Below, piece after piece: positions 1 through 8,725 of a stretch of 64,000 nt of DNA. How positions within the stretch are numbered: position 1 is the first letter of the stretch; every line of letters begins with the position of its first letter. Source of the stretch: Nocardia sp. SYP-A9097 (GTDB lineage Bacteria > Actinomycetota > Actinomycetes > Mycobacteriales > Mycobacteriaceae); assembly GCF_009649815.1 (NCBI RefSeq), contig NZ_WJIC01000012.1:1-64000 (forward strand). Reading direction: 5' to 3'. The notes under the pieces are model-generated. The model was not told where the DNA came from and did no database searches. It was given only the letters and a program-made list of their open reading frames with translations. The position numbers were made by a program, and so were the translations under genes.

Positions 1-2563
1 CATACTCCAACTCGCCCTGGGCATTCCAGCGCACCAGATCACCCGTGCGGTACATGCGCGATCCCGCCGAGCCGAACGGACACGCCACAAACCGCGACGC
101 CGTCAAACCCGGACGACGCAGATACCCACGACTCACTCCTCGACCCGCGATATACAACTCACCCACGACCCCGACCGGGACCTCGGACAAACCCTCGTCC
201 AAAACGAAGAATGCGAGATTACTCAGCGGAACACCGATCGGGCTGACACTGCCATTCGCATCGGACTCATCGAGATCCCGGAACGAGGCATGCACCGTCG
301 TCTCGGTCGTGCCATACATATTGATCAAACGCGGAGCATCCGAATACCGGCCCCACCACGACGACAGACGATAAGGTTCGAGCGCCTCACCGGCAAAAAC
401 AACCGCGTCGAGCTTCAACAGTTGCCGCTCCGGTTGCATATCCTCAACCGCCTGCAGAGCATGGAATGCCGACGGCGTCTGGCTCAACACCGTCACTTGC
501 TCATCGACCAACAGCCGATGCAAATCCACCGGCGACCGCACCACCGACTCCGGAACCACCACCAACCGGCCGCCATGCAGCAGCGCGCCCCACATCTCCC
601 ACACCGAAACGTCGAACGCATAGGAATGGAACTGTGACCACACCTGCGGCGCCGCTGGGACAAACCCCGAACCGCGCACCGCGACGAACAACTGGGTCAC
701 GTTCTCATGCGTGACAGCGACGCCTTTGGGAGTGCCGGTCGTACCGGAGGTGTAGATGATGTACGCCAACGCCGACGCGGGCGGAACCACCAGAGGTGTA
801 CCGGATTGGCTGGCCGGGGTATCGGATCGGTCGGCCGATACGTGGTCGGCGACGTTGATCACGGCGAGGCCGTGTCCGGTCAGCCGGGACACGTACTCAT
901 CGGTCGTGATCACCGCGACCGGGGACGCATCGGCGAGCATGAAACCGACCCGTTCATCGGGATGACGCACATCAATCGGCAGATACGCGGCCCCGGTCTG
1001 CAGTACCGCCACGATCGACATGATCGCCTCAGCCGATCGCGGTAGCAGCAGCGCAACAATGTCGCCCGCACCGATTCCCCGCTCGATCAGCACACGCGCG
1101 AAGCGTGACGACGCATCATCGAGTTCGCGATAGGTCCACGACTGTCCCTCGAACACCATTGCCACCGCATCGGGCGTGCGCGCCACCTGCGCGGCGAACA
1201 ATGCCGGAATCGATACTGCCGCAGTGTCTTCGGCCAGCGCCGCCCGGTTGGAGTAGCTCGCCAGCTGAACCAGTTCCCGCTCATCGAACACCTCGATCGA
1301 GGACACCAGCCGCTGCGGGTCAGCGATCACCGCGTCCAGCACCCGCCGCAACCGAGCCACAAAATCAGCGAAGGTGCGGTTGTGGCAATACGCGAACGCG
1401 CTGGTCTGTCGAAGCGTGATATCGCCGGTGCCATCGATAATCGCGAGACTGAAAGTATCGAGGTCTCCAATATTCAGATAGTCGAATGTCCACTGCCCAC
1501 GTGCGCCAGCCAATGGGGGGAAGCTCGGCATGACGTTGACAATCATGTCCAGCTCCGCGGACCCCAGCGTACGAACAGGGAATCGCTGATGACGGGCGCA
1601 TTCCCGAACCCTGTCGCTTACACTCTTGACGAATTCAATGAAACCGATATCGCCGTCGACCGTAATCCGCAAAGGTGCGACACCCGAACACATTCCCGGA
1701 ATAGCCTTCAATTCCGGCAGCGTTCTCCTGCCGACCGGAATACCCAGAATCACGTCCCGCCTACCCAAATCGCGGGAAGAACACAAGGCTGCCGACGCAA
1801 CCAGAATCGTGGTCCATCGCACACCACACATATCGGCAATACGTTTGACATCCCGCACCAGCGACTCCGCCAACTTTATCGGCCGGGAATCGACATCATC
1901 GGCAGATGCTCGAATCAGCCGGGGAGTGGCGTCGCGATCGGATTCCAGCAGTGCAAGTTCATTCAGCCAAAAGTCGCGATCCAGGGCATACTCGTCCGAC
2001 TCCTCGTATTCCTTTTCCAGTCGAATCAAATCGGCGAGACCCGAGAAAGAACTCGGCGTGGGCTCCAGACCCGCAGCAAATCGTTCATACAGTTCGAATA
2101 CTCGATATGTAAATATCGTGGCGCCGAACCCGTCCAGAACAAGATGGTGCGAAGAAAAGAGAACGTATACCTGATCGTCTCCGGTTCTGAAGTAGGCGAA
2201 CCGATACAAAGGCCCCACCAGCGGCATGGGCTTGTTCAACTCCGCATGAGCCAGCTCGAGCGCCTCGGCCTGCGGGTTGTCGCTGGACCGAAGATCGACC
2301 AGCGGCCAACCCAGAGCCTCGTCCACATCGCCCACCTGCTGACAGACAACGCCATCCGATTCAAAGATGGACACACGAACCGGATCCGACTCGAGCACCG
2401 CCTGTCGCAGTGCACGATCCATCACCTGCGGGCTGAATTCGCCATCAACAATTACGAGCTGCCCGATAATCCATCCAGCCCCCTCACCGCCGACTATCTG
2501 TTGCCCCAGCCATACATCGAGCTGAGGTCCGGTCAAGGGAAAAATTTGAGACTGAATTGACAT
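1..2563 (-). CDS. Nonribosomal peptide synthetase, 5' part (C-A), runs off the window
   Basis: An open frame starts at ATG 2561-2563 and stays open to base 1, giving about 854 N-terminal residues. Residues 1-430 are a condensation domain with an intact HHLVLDG motif near 139-145. From about 446 there is an adenylation domain with core motifs A3 (YTSGTTGTPKG, near 607), A4 (FDVSVWEMWG, near 645), A5 (NMYGTTET, near 746) and A7 (YRTGDL, near 837). The carrier protein and later modules lie outside the window. Beginning with a condensation domain suggests a second or later synthetase in an assembly line, or a lipo-initiating module. The visible pocket residues read D-V-W-S-V-A-M-V-H; I cannot name the substrate confidently. 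An MbtH-like gene lies 239 bp upstream on the same strand, probably in the same operon. No strong Shine-Dalgarno is seen at the start. Confidence 0.93.
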   Translation of the reverse strand, partial: MSIQSQIFPLTGPQLDVWLGQQIVGGEGAGWIIGQLVIVDGEFSPQVMDRALRQAVLESDPVRVSIFESDGVVCQQVGDVDEALGWPLVDLRSSDNPQAEALELAHAELNKPMPLVGPLYRFAYFRTGDDQVYVLFSSHHLVLDGFGATIFTYRVFELYERFAAGLEPTPSSFSGLADLIRLEKEYEESDEYALDRDFWLNELALLESDRDATPRLIRASADDVDSRPIKLAESLVRDVKRIADMCGVRWTTILVASAALCSSRDLGRRDVILGIPVGRRTLPELKAIPGMCSGVAPLRITVDGDIGFIEFVKSVSDRVRECARHQRFPVRTLGSAELDMIVNVMPSFPPLAGARGQWTFDYLNIGDLDTFSLAIIDGTGDITLRQTSAFAYCHNRTFADFVARLRRVLDAVIADPQRLVSSIEVFDERELVQLASYSNRAALAEDTAAVSIPALFAAQVARTPDAVAMVFEGQSWTYRELDDASSRFARVLIERGIGAGDIVALLLPRSAEAIMSIVAVLQTGAAYLPIDVRHPDERVGFMLADASPVAVITTDEYVSRLTGHGLAVINVADHVSADRSDTPASQSGTPLVVPPASALAYIIYTSGTTGTPKGVAVTHENVTQLFVAVRGSGFVPAAPQVWSQFHSYAFDVSVWEMWGALLHGGRLVVVPESVVRSPVDLHRLLVDEQVTVLSQTPSAFHALQAVEDMQPERQLLKLDAVVFAGEALEPYRLSSWWGRYSDAPRLINMYGTTETTVHASFRDLDESDANGSVSPIGVPLSNLAFFVLDEGLSEVPVGVVGELYIAGRGVSRGYLRRPGLTASRFVACPFGSAGSRMYRTGDLVRWNAQGELEY

Positions 2564-2802
2564 GTTTAGACCCATAATCTATGCGGGACAGCCCATAGGC
2601 GGCGGGGCAGCAACGCCCAGCAAGTCCGAAGTTCTCGATGGTTGGCTACTCGACGAATAGCCGACAGTCATTTTCAACCGTCGCCAAATACAGCTCGGCT
2701 CGTGCACGCAGTAGTCGAATAAATTCGACCATGACATCGATGCCTAATACGGCCCGCGACTCACAGCGGACCGATAATTACACTGCCGATGACGGCATGG
2801 AT

Positions 2803-2979
2803 TTATAGGCCAACCCAATGTTGATCCACATACGCAGTTCCATCAGCCCGGGAAACCCCTTCGACCTGGACGGACCAACCTTCCGGAACCGCCGAGAAAT
2901 CGGGCCACAATGAATACTCACCGAGATCATTACGAAGAACTCTGAAGATGCCGTCTTCGTTATCGAACGGATTGGACAC
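2803..2979 (-). CDS. mbtH: MbtH-like NRPS adenylation-domain chaperone (short)
   Basis: GTG start at 2977-2979 with an AAGGTGA ribosome site 5 nt upstream; stop TAA at 2803-2805; 58 residues. The sequence has the MbtH hallmark start SNPFDNEDG, then FRVLRND and SLWPDFSAVPEGW, and ends near YVDQHW. MbtH proteins bind NRPS adenylation domains and are often needed for their solubility or activity, which fits the NRPS immediately downstream. The family is usually 62-75 residues. Here the protein stops just after the second conserved Trp, so the usual D-M/I-R-P tail is missing. It is short and GTG-started, so easily missed. Identification is strong; whether the clipped protein is active is unknown. 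Confidence 0.85.
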   Translation of the reverse strand: MSNPFDNEDGIFRVLRNDLGEYSLWPDFSAVPEGWSVQVEGVSRADGTAYVDQHWVGL

Positions 2980-3560
2980 AGTTCACCTTTCGAAGGATTC
3001 AGAAAACTTGGGTGCACGTCCCGACAACTCCCCGTCGACGGGACAACCCAACCGCCATAGATCATGGCTCTGAGCCAAGGGCTTCACTGCCCGAGACAAC
3101 ATCGGTGCCACCACAGATCGACCACGCTCGGGATCGTGTTCGTGGCGGCCCCGCTTCACCGGTACCACGGAATCCATGGCGGATGTCGGTGCGTCGCTAC
3201 CATCGGATGGCCGGCAACGATCTCACATTGCGATGGCGTCGGAAATCCGAACGCCACATCGGGGCGAACGGGCTTGCAGTGGAACTCGATGATCGAGGCA
3301 TCCACGCGAAGAGCTACGCCGCAGCGGCCGAATCACCTACGGCACATCGAAAAACCGCATGCGCCAATTGTTTTGAAGTTACGGAACCCTCAAGCCCCGC
3401 CCCAGCGACAGAATCGTCGCAATCCATGTGGTCTCCCTTCCACCTGAAGAGGACTGTAACACGTTCTCGTTTCGCATGCCGAACGAAGTCCACTGCGGCA
3501 CAATGCCTTCAGTTGAAAGCGGGCAACACGCTGCGCAAATCCCCCGCGATCCGAAACGCC
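2980..3560. other. Gene-poor interval upstream of mbtH
   Basis: I see no convincing gene here. Short open frames on both strands lack ribosome sites and family motifs. It should hold the promoter of mbtH-NRPS at its left end. At 3455-3468 there is one KstR-like sequence with the AACnnGTT core and one mismatch at the last position, but no sterol gene starts beside it. Confidence 0.5.
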
Positions 3561-3603
3561 CTGTGGCCCAACCTCTTCGCGCCACGAAGAGGTTGGGCCA
3601 CAG
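3561..3603. terminator. Perfect 19-bp stem-loop terminator
   Basis: Left arm 3561-3579, 5-nt loop CGCCA, right arm 3585-3603, with no mismatch. It sits 24 bp past the stop of the leftward SDR gene. On the rightward strand it is followed by TACTTTT. It probably terminates the SDR transcript and insulates the NRPS region. Confidence 0.8.
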
Positions 3604-3626
3604 TACTTTTCAGATCTACCGCCGAC

Positions 3627-4568
3627 TCAGCCGAAGTCGTACGTGACCCCGGTGAGACGCTCGGACTCGACCCACAGTTTGCCCGCGAGGTCCGGATCGT
3701 TGGCCTCCGCGCTGGCCTCGACCAGCACCGGATAGCCGTGGATTTTGCCTGTGGGACCGTAGAATTCGCCACCGCGCGCGCTCGGGTCGGCGGCTGCCCG
3801 CAGCGTCGGCAGCGCACCCATCTCGGTGCTCTGCAACATCCAGCTCGTCGCCCAGTTGATGGTGGGATGCTTGAGCATTCGGATCGCCGGACTCAGGTTC
3901 TCCACGAAGTCCGAGTGTGCTGCGCCCGGATGTGCCGCCAGCGCAACGAGTTCCGCCGCAGTGCCATTGAGCTGGCGCTGCAATTCGAAGGTGAACAGCA
4001 GATTCGCCAGCTTGGACTGCCCGTACACCCGCATGCCCTTGTAGGCGCGCTTCTCGTACCCCAGATCATCCAGATCCAGCACGGTCGACCCATGCCCGGA
4101 ACTGGCACTGCTCACGGTCACCACCCGCGCACTCCCGGCCGCCAGCAACCGATCCAGTAGCAGCCCCGTGAACGCGAACGGCCCGAGATGATTTGTCGCG
4201 AAAGTGGTTTCGAACCCGTCCACGGTCTCGCTACGCTCCCGATTGAGCGTCCCCGCATTATTGATCAGCAGGTCGATTCGCTCATACTCGGCGCGCACCT
4301 GATCGGCCGCCTCGCGCACCGACGCCAGCGACGAAAGATCCACCCGCACAATGGGCAACTCGGCCTCGGGCACGCTCGCCCGAATGACATCCGCCGCCGC
4401 GGCGGCCTTCTCGACATTTCGACAGGCCAAGACGACCTTGGCCCCGCGCTCGGCGAGCCGCAACGCGGTCTCCAACCCGAGCCCGGCACTTGCACCCGTG
4501 ACAATGGCGGTGCGGCCCCGCAGATCCGGTATATCAGCCGCGGTCCACGGCGTCTTCTTATTACCCAC
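3627..4568 (-). CDS. Short-chain dehydrogenase (retinol-dehydrogenase-like SDR)
   Basis: SDR oxidoreductase of about 313 residues. The N-terminal dinucleotide motif is TGASAGLG, followed by LINNAG and the catalytic YGQSK (Tyr-x-x-x-Lys), with a preceding serine in the VSSASS segment. The arginine in ACRN after the second strand suggests NADP(H) preference. Its length and C-terminal half resemble retinol/WW-oxidoreductase-type SDRs used on lipophilic alcohols. The open frame extends upstream to 4688, but GTG 4566-4568 gives the family-length protein, so I chose that start. It is followed by a strong terminator, and a perfect 20-bp palindrome lies just upstream. The substrate is unknown; no KstR box is seen, so membership of the sterol regulon is unproven. 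Confidence 0.85.
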   Translation of the reverse strand: MGNKKTPWTAADIPDLRGRTAIVTGASAGLGLETALRLAERGAKVVLACRNVEKAAAAADVIRASVPEAELPIVRVDLSSLASVREAADQVRAEYERIDLLINNAGTLNRERSETVDGFETTFATNHLGPFAFTGLLLDRLLAAGSARVVTVSSASSGHGSTVLDLDDLGYEKRAYKGMRVYGQSKLANLLFTFELQRQLNGTAAELVALAAHPGAAHSDFVENLSPAIRMLKHPTINWATSWMLQSTEMGALPTLRAAADPSARGGEFYGPTGKIHGYPVLVEASAEANDPDLAGKLWVESERLTGVTYDFG

Positions 4569-4588
4569 AGCGCGATCCTGACTGTTCC

Positions 4589-4608
4589 GATCGAGAACTT
4601 TCTCGATC
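4589..4608. promoter_or_regulatory. Perfect 9-2-9 palindrome, candidate operator
   Basis: GATCGAGAA-CT-TTCTCGATC lies 21 bp upstream of the chosen GTG of the SDR gene. Size, perfect symmetry and position suit a dimeric repressor site such as a TetR-family operator. No cognate regulator is in this window. Confidence 0.5.
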
Positions 4609-4645
4609 AGCAGCCTAGATCGACTTCTACATGCCGACCAGTCTT

Positions 4646-4676
4646 CTACCGCTCGGTCGACGGACCCGAGCGGTAG
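4646..4676. terminator. Stem-loop at the end of the mce4 operon
   Basis: An 11-bp perfect stem (4646-4656 with 4666-4676) around a 9-nt loop, 33 bp beyond the stop of the last Mce-associated gene. No T-run follows on the minus strand, so it may act as a rho-assisted or processing hairpin. Confidence 0.6.
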
Positions 4677-4708
4677 CGGACAAGCCACGAATGTTGTTGT
4701 GCCGCAGG

Positions 4709-5197
4709 TCAGACCGGCGTGACCGCGGTGGCCAGCCAGTGCGAACCATCCTTGGTCAGCTCGACGCGCAGGCGCGAGCTGGTGATGGTGCCCTGGGGCA
4801 GGCTGTCGCTGGTGGTCACCTGATTCATGAAGATGAGCACGGCGGCGTGATCGCGGTCGGTGGAAATGACGCCCGAAGCCTGCACGGTGGCCTGGACGTT
4901 GATCTTCTTTTCCTTGGCGGTCGGGATGACCGTCTTGTCGATCAACTTCAGGTAGGTATCGCGCAGATCGCCGGTCATATTGTCGGCGGCCTTGGGCATT
5001 TCCTTGTCGACGCTCTCGTACTGGTACGAGGACATCGTCTCCACGGTGTGCGTCGCGGCGGCGACCGCGTCGGTGCGCGCCCTTTCCGACTGCACATCGG
5101 ACCAGTACCGGAAACCGGTGAACGAGGCGGCGGCGACGGCGGCGATGAACAGGATCGCGGCGGAGGCTACGAGGATGGTGCGCTTGTCGAATTTCAT
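4709..5197 (-). CDS. Mce-associated membrane protein (Rv3492c-like)
   Basis: 162 residues, last gene of the mce4 operon. One N-terminal membrane helix (about residues 9-28) is followed by an extracytoplasmic domain with the Mas-family pattern SERARTDAV and a beta-rich tail. Such proteins lie downstream of mce genes in actinobacteria and are thought to stabilise or assist the Mce transport complex. The start codon overlaps the stop of the upstream gene (ATGA), so the two are translationally coupled. Assignment is by position and shape; the exact role is unknown. Confidence 0.85.
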   Translation of the reverse strand: MKFDKRTILVASAAILFIAAVAAASFTGFRYWSDVQSERARTDAVAAATHTVETMSSYQYESVDKEMPKAADNMTGDLRDTYLKLIDKTVIPTAKEKKINVQATVQASGVISTDRDHAAVLIFMNQVTTSDSLPQGTITSSRLRVELTKDGSHWLATAVTPV

Positions 5198-6096
5198 GCC
5201 ACGAACTCCAGTTTCGAGGCGGTCACGTTGCCGTTGCCGTCCTTGGTCACGGTCACCCGGAAGCGGTAATCCTTCAGCTGCGGCTGATTACTGGCCGCAT
5301 TGGTGACCGTCTGCTGGCCGAGCACCAGCACGTGCGCCGAATCGGGGCCCTCGTCCTCGATGGCCGCGGCCAATACCGATCCGTTGGACTGCACCTTGAT
5401 CTGCTGGAAGATCTGCTTGTACAGGTCCCGGTTCTGCGAGTATTCGGCCTTGAGATCACCGGACACCACCGACAGGATGCGGTCGATGTCCTGATCGGCC
5501 GTCCCGTCCTTCATGGTGGACAGGTTGATCACGGTCTGCTTGGCGACCTGGATGTACTCCGCCCGGCGTTCGTGCAGGGCATTGGCCTGATGCTGGTGGT
5601 AGAAGAAGACCCCACCCGAACCGGCCAGTACCAGCGCGGAGATCACAGCAACCACGGCCGCCGCCATACCCACGCGACCGAGTGCGCGGAACCTGCTGCG
5701 GGACTTCGATTCCGACTTCGCCTCGGCGGTGTCATCGGCATCATCGGCCCCCACGGCAGCGGCTACCGATACCGTCTCGGCGGTATCGACCGACGTCGTG
5801 TCGGCTGGGTCAGCCGCCTTCGACAGGTCGATCGCATCCACCTTCACGGTCGCGGCATCGATGGAATCGGCGGCATCCGCCGATCCACCGTCCACGGCAA
5901 CAGCGATCTCCGCGACAGTCGATTCGACCTCGACCACCGGGGTCTCGGCCTTCTCGGTCGCCTTCGCCGCGGCGGCCTGCACCGGGGTCGAAGCTGAGAA
6001 TTCCGCCTTGGTCGGCTGGGCGTCCTCGACAGGCGGACCCGCCTGTCGTTCAGCCCGCCGCCTGGGGCGGCCGCTGTTTGCCGTGGTATTGCTCAT
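5194..6096 (-). CDS. Mce-associated protein with acidic cytoplasmic tail (Rv3493c-like)
   Basis: 300 residues. ATG 6094-6096 overlaps the mce4F stop as ATGA. Residues 1-140 are a low-complexity, Ala/Asp/Val-rich cytoplasmic segment that begins basic (RPRRRAE). A single membrane helix follows at about 150-175, then a Mas-type extracytoplasmic domain (QANALHERRAEYIQVAK...) matching the downstream gene in layout. It probably acts with Mce4A-F at the cell envelope. A frame extension to 6126 exists, but the overlapping ATG is the natural start. Confidence 0.85.
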   Translation of the reverse strand: MSNTTANSGRPRRRAERQAGPPVEDAQPTKAEFSASTPVQAAAAKATEKAETPVVEVESTVAEIAVAVDGGSADAADSIDAATVKVDAIDLSKAADPADTTSVDTAETVSVAAAVGADDADDTAEAKSESKSRSRFRALGRVGMAAAVVAVISALVLAGSGGVFFYHQHQANALHERRAEYIQVAKQTVINLSTMKDGTADQDIDRILSVVSGDLKAEYSQNRDLYKQIFQQIKVQSNGSVLAAAIEDEGPDSAHVLVLGQQTVTNAASNQPQLKDYRFRVTVTKDGNGNVTASKLEFVA

Positions 6097-7502
6097 CGCT
6101 GTTGCTCCTCGAGCATTTGCTGCCAACTGGAAGGCACTGTACTGGAGCCGTCAGCGCCGATGTCCCCCCGCCGGTAGGTCCGGCCGTCTGGTCCGAGGAA
6201 GGTGTTGCTCCCCGGATCATCGTGCGTAATGAATGCTGCCGGCTGGTTGCCCAGCAGGTTGTTCAGCGGCTGCCCGTTGTTGTCGACCGGGTTCGGCGCA
6301 CCGAAGGGCGGGTTGTCGCCCAGCGGCTGATAGCCGTTCGGATCGCGGCAGAGCTCCGGGCTGGGAGCCCGCTTGCCGGGCACCTCCGCACAGGGGGTGT
6401 TGCGGATACCGCGCACTGCTTCGCGGGCGTTCTGCGCCACCTTGCAGTACATATTGTCCGGCGTCTGAACCTCCGACACATCACCCGGTGCCCTGCGCTG
6501 ATCTGCGGGCAGGAAGCCGGTGGTGCATCCCGGAGGATCATTGAGGCCGAGCATGAAGTCGACCATAGCGCCATATTCGGTCGGGCCGCGGATCGCGGTG
6601 AGCAGCGCCGAGAGCAGCGGCGGGTAGATCACCAGAATCTGTTCGAGCCCGGCGTGATAGGTGACGCCGACCTGTCCGACGGTCACCATATTGGCCAGCA
6701 GGATCGGCAGGGTCGGCTTCAGATCCTGGAATGTGTCGGTGGCCTTCTGCGCCGCAGATGGGGTGTGCTGCAGGACCGCTCGCAGCGCCGGATCATGCTG
6801 GCGCAGTTGGTCGGTCAGGGTGGCCAGGTCCTTGGTCCAGCCGCGGATCGACTCATCCGACTGGTTCTGGGTGTCGAGCAGCGGACCGAGCTTCTCCAGT
6901 AGGTCCTTGGTTTGCCCGGTGTTGTCCTTGGCCTCCTGCACCAGCAGGGAGGCGGAATCGATGAACCGCTGCAGATCCGGTCCCGCACCGTTGAAAGCGG
7001 TGAAGGCGTCGTTGATGACCTCTTGCAGCTTGGTATCGGCGACCGAGGACAGCAGTCGATCCGCCTGATCGAGCATGCTGCCCACATCCTGTGGCAGCTT
7101 GGTCTGCTCGACCGGGATCACCGAACCATCGTGCAGATTCCCGCCTTTCGGCGCATCCGCCGGAACCAGGTCCACGTACTGCTCGCCGATCGCGGAAACG
7201 CTCTTCACGTATGCGGTGACATCGGCGGGGATCTTGTAATCGCTGTTGATCGACAGCTTGGCATCGACCCCGGCCGGGGTCAGATTGACCGCCTCCACCT
7301 TGCCGACATTGGTGCCGCGATAGGACACGTTGCCGGTCGGGTAGAGACCGCCCGTAGCCGTCAATTTGACTGTGACGCCATATCTTCCGATGCCGAACAT
7401 GGCGGGCAGGTGCACATAGCTACCCGCCATCACCGTCAGGCCGATCACCGTCAGCACCGAGAAAATGGAGAGCTGAATCTTGACGAACTTGGTGAGCTTC
7501 AC
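6093..7502 (-). CDS. mce4F: Mce4F, subunit of sterol importer
   Basis: 469 residues. An N-terminal membrane anchor (about 9-30) is followed by the MlaD/Mce domain (ATGGLYPTGNVSYRGTNVGKV), a long helical region, and a C-terminal extension rich in Pro/Asn/Gly. Mce4 proteins form a hexameric tunnel that carries cholesterol across the envelope to the YrbE permease pair. The ATG overlaps the mce4E stop (ATGA). As the last of six mce genes it is assigned F. Mce4 rather than another mce operon is inferred from the KstR box at the operon head and the adjacent hsd4A-fdxD-fadE26/27. Confidence 0.92.
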   Translation of the reverse strand: MKLTKFVKIQLSIFSVLTVIGLTVMAGSYVHLPAMFGIGRYGVTVKLTATGGLYPTGNVSYRGTNVGKVEAVNLTPAGVDAKLSINSDYKIPADVTAYVKSVSAIGEQYVDLVPADAPKGGNLHDGSVIPVEQTKLPQDVGSMLDQADRLLSSVADTKLQEVINDAFTAFNGAGPDLQRFIDSASLLVQEAKDNTGQTKDLLEKLGPLLDTQNQSDESIRGWTKDLATLTDQLRQHDPALRAVLQHTPSAAQKATDTFQDLKPTLPILLANMVTVGQVGVTYHAGLEQILVIYPPLLSALLTAIRGPTEYGAMVDFMLGLNDPPGCTTGFLPADQRRAPGDVSEVQTPDNMYCKVAQNAREAVRGIRNTPCAEVPGKRAPSPELCRDPNGYQPLGDNPPFGAPNPVDNNGQPLNNLLGNQPAAFITHDDPGSNTFLGPDGRTYRRGDIGADGSSTVPSSWQQMLEEQQR

Positions 7503-8725
7503 CGACCCCCGCCTTCCTGCGTGCTGGGCACGGTCAGCCCTGGGATTGCGGGCAGGCCCGGAATCGGTGGCAGCCCGGCAATACTCGGCACCGGCGCGGC
7601 CGGTTGCGGATTGAGCGGATCGGACATCGGATCACCCTTACCCATTGCGGTAGGCGGTACCCCGACTCCGAGGGTGGCCTGGGCCCCGCCGAAGGCACCA
7701 CCGAGCGGCGTCCCGGTCAGGAAGTTGGAGTCCAGTCGCGCCTTGGTGATATCCGCGGTGATCACCAGGTTCATGTAGTCGCCCTTGATGACTCGATCGA
7801 TATTGCGCATCGGGAAGGGGAACGTCAACAACCACTCCAGCGAATGGGCGAGCTTATCGCCGGTATCGGCCAGCGTCTGCAGCGTCGGTGCGAGGTTCGC
7901 CAGATCGGCCTTGAGGCTGTCCCCTCCGCCGTCGATGATCCGCTGCACGATATCGCTCAAACTTCCCAGCGCCGTAAGAGTTTTGGTGATGTTCTCACGA
8001 CGATCCGCGAGGACGGTCAGGGCCGGATGGATTTCGGTGACGGCTTGGGTGAGCTCATCCTTCTGGTTCGACAGCACACCCGCGAAGCGGTCCAGCCCGC
8101 CCATCGCGCCGATGATGTCACCGGTCTGCTTGTCGAGCGTGCTGGTCAGCTGATCCAGCTGCGGGAGCAGATCGCGAATGGCGTCGGTGCGCCCGGTGAA
8201 GGTGGCATTGAGCTCCTTGGTGATGGTCTCCACCTGTGAGATACCACCGCCATTGAGCACCACCGACAGCGCGGAGAGCGTCTGCTCGGTGGTTGGGTAG
8301 GCACCCGCGCGGTCCAGCGGAATCAGGTCGCCGTCCTTCAGAGTCCCTTGTGCCTGTTCGTCTTTGGGCGCCGACAGCTCGACGTGATTACTGCCGAGCA
8401 GACTGGTCTGCCCGATCCGTGCGACGGCGTTGGCGGGCAGCTGCACACCCTTGTCGAGGCCGACGGTGACCAGCGCATGCCAGCCCTCGACCTTGACCCC
8501 GGTGACCGTACCGACGGCCACGTCATTCACCTTGACCGGTGAATTGCGGGTCAGCATGGTCACATTCGGCATCTGGATGCGAACTGTCCAGGAGCCTTCG
8601 CCGGTACCGATCGAACCGGGCATCGAGACGGAGTTCAGTCCATCCCATTCGCATCCGCTCACGCCGAGCAGCGCGACCAGGCCGACCGCGACGCCGGCGA
8701 TACGAATCCGTCGGCGGTTCATCAT
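7499..8725 (-). CDS. mce4E: Mce4E, lipoprotein subunit of sterol importer
   Basis: 408 residues from ATG 8723-8725, which overlaps the mce4D stop as ATGA; the longer frame to 8926 is rejected for that reason. Residues 1-25 are a lipoprotein signal ending in VSGC, so Cys25 would be lipidated, as is typical of the E position (LprN-like). The Mce domain follows (TRNSPVKVNDVAVGTV), then a long helical domain and a Pro/Gly-rich tail. It would be anchored in the outer leaflet of the plasma membrane as part of the Mce4 channel. Confidence 0.93.
   Translation of the reverse strand: MMNRRRIRIAGVAVGLVALLGVSGCEWDGLNSVSMPGSIGTGEGSWTVRIQMPNVTMLTRNSPVKVNDVAVGTVTGVKVEGWHALVTVGLDKGVQLPANAVARIGQTSLLGSNHVELSAPKDEQAQGTLKDGDLIPLDRAGAYPTTEQTLSALSVVLNGGGISQVETITKELNATFTGRTDAIRDLLPQLDQLTSTLDKQTGDIIGAMGGLDRFAGVLSNQKDELTQAVTEIHPALTVLADRRENITKTLTALGSLSDIVQRIIDGGGDSLKADLANLAPTLQTLADTGDKLAHSLEWLLTFPFPMRNIDRVIKGDYMNLVITADITKARLDSNFLTGTPLGGAFGGAQATLGVGVPPTAMGKGDPMSDPLNPQPAAPVPSIAGLPPIPGLPAIPGLTVPSTQEGGGR

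Noticed and set aside
1382..2560. 392-codon plus-strand frame at the left edge
   Set aside because: It is the complement of the NRPS condensation domain, which has clear catalytic motifs on the minus strand.
3012..4160. 382-codon plus-strand frame
   Set aside because: It runs across a perfect terminator hairpin and the minus-strand SDR gene; no domain is recognisable.
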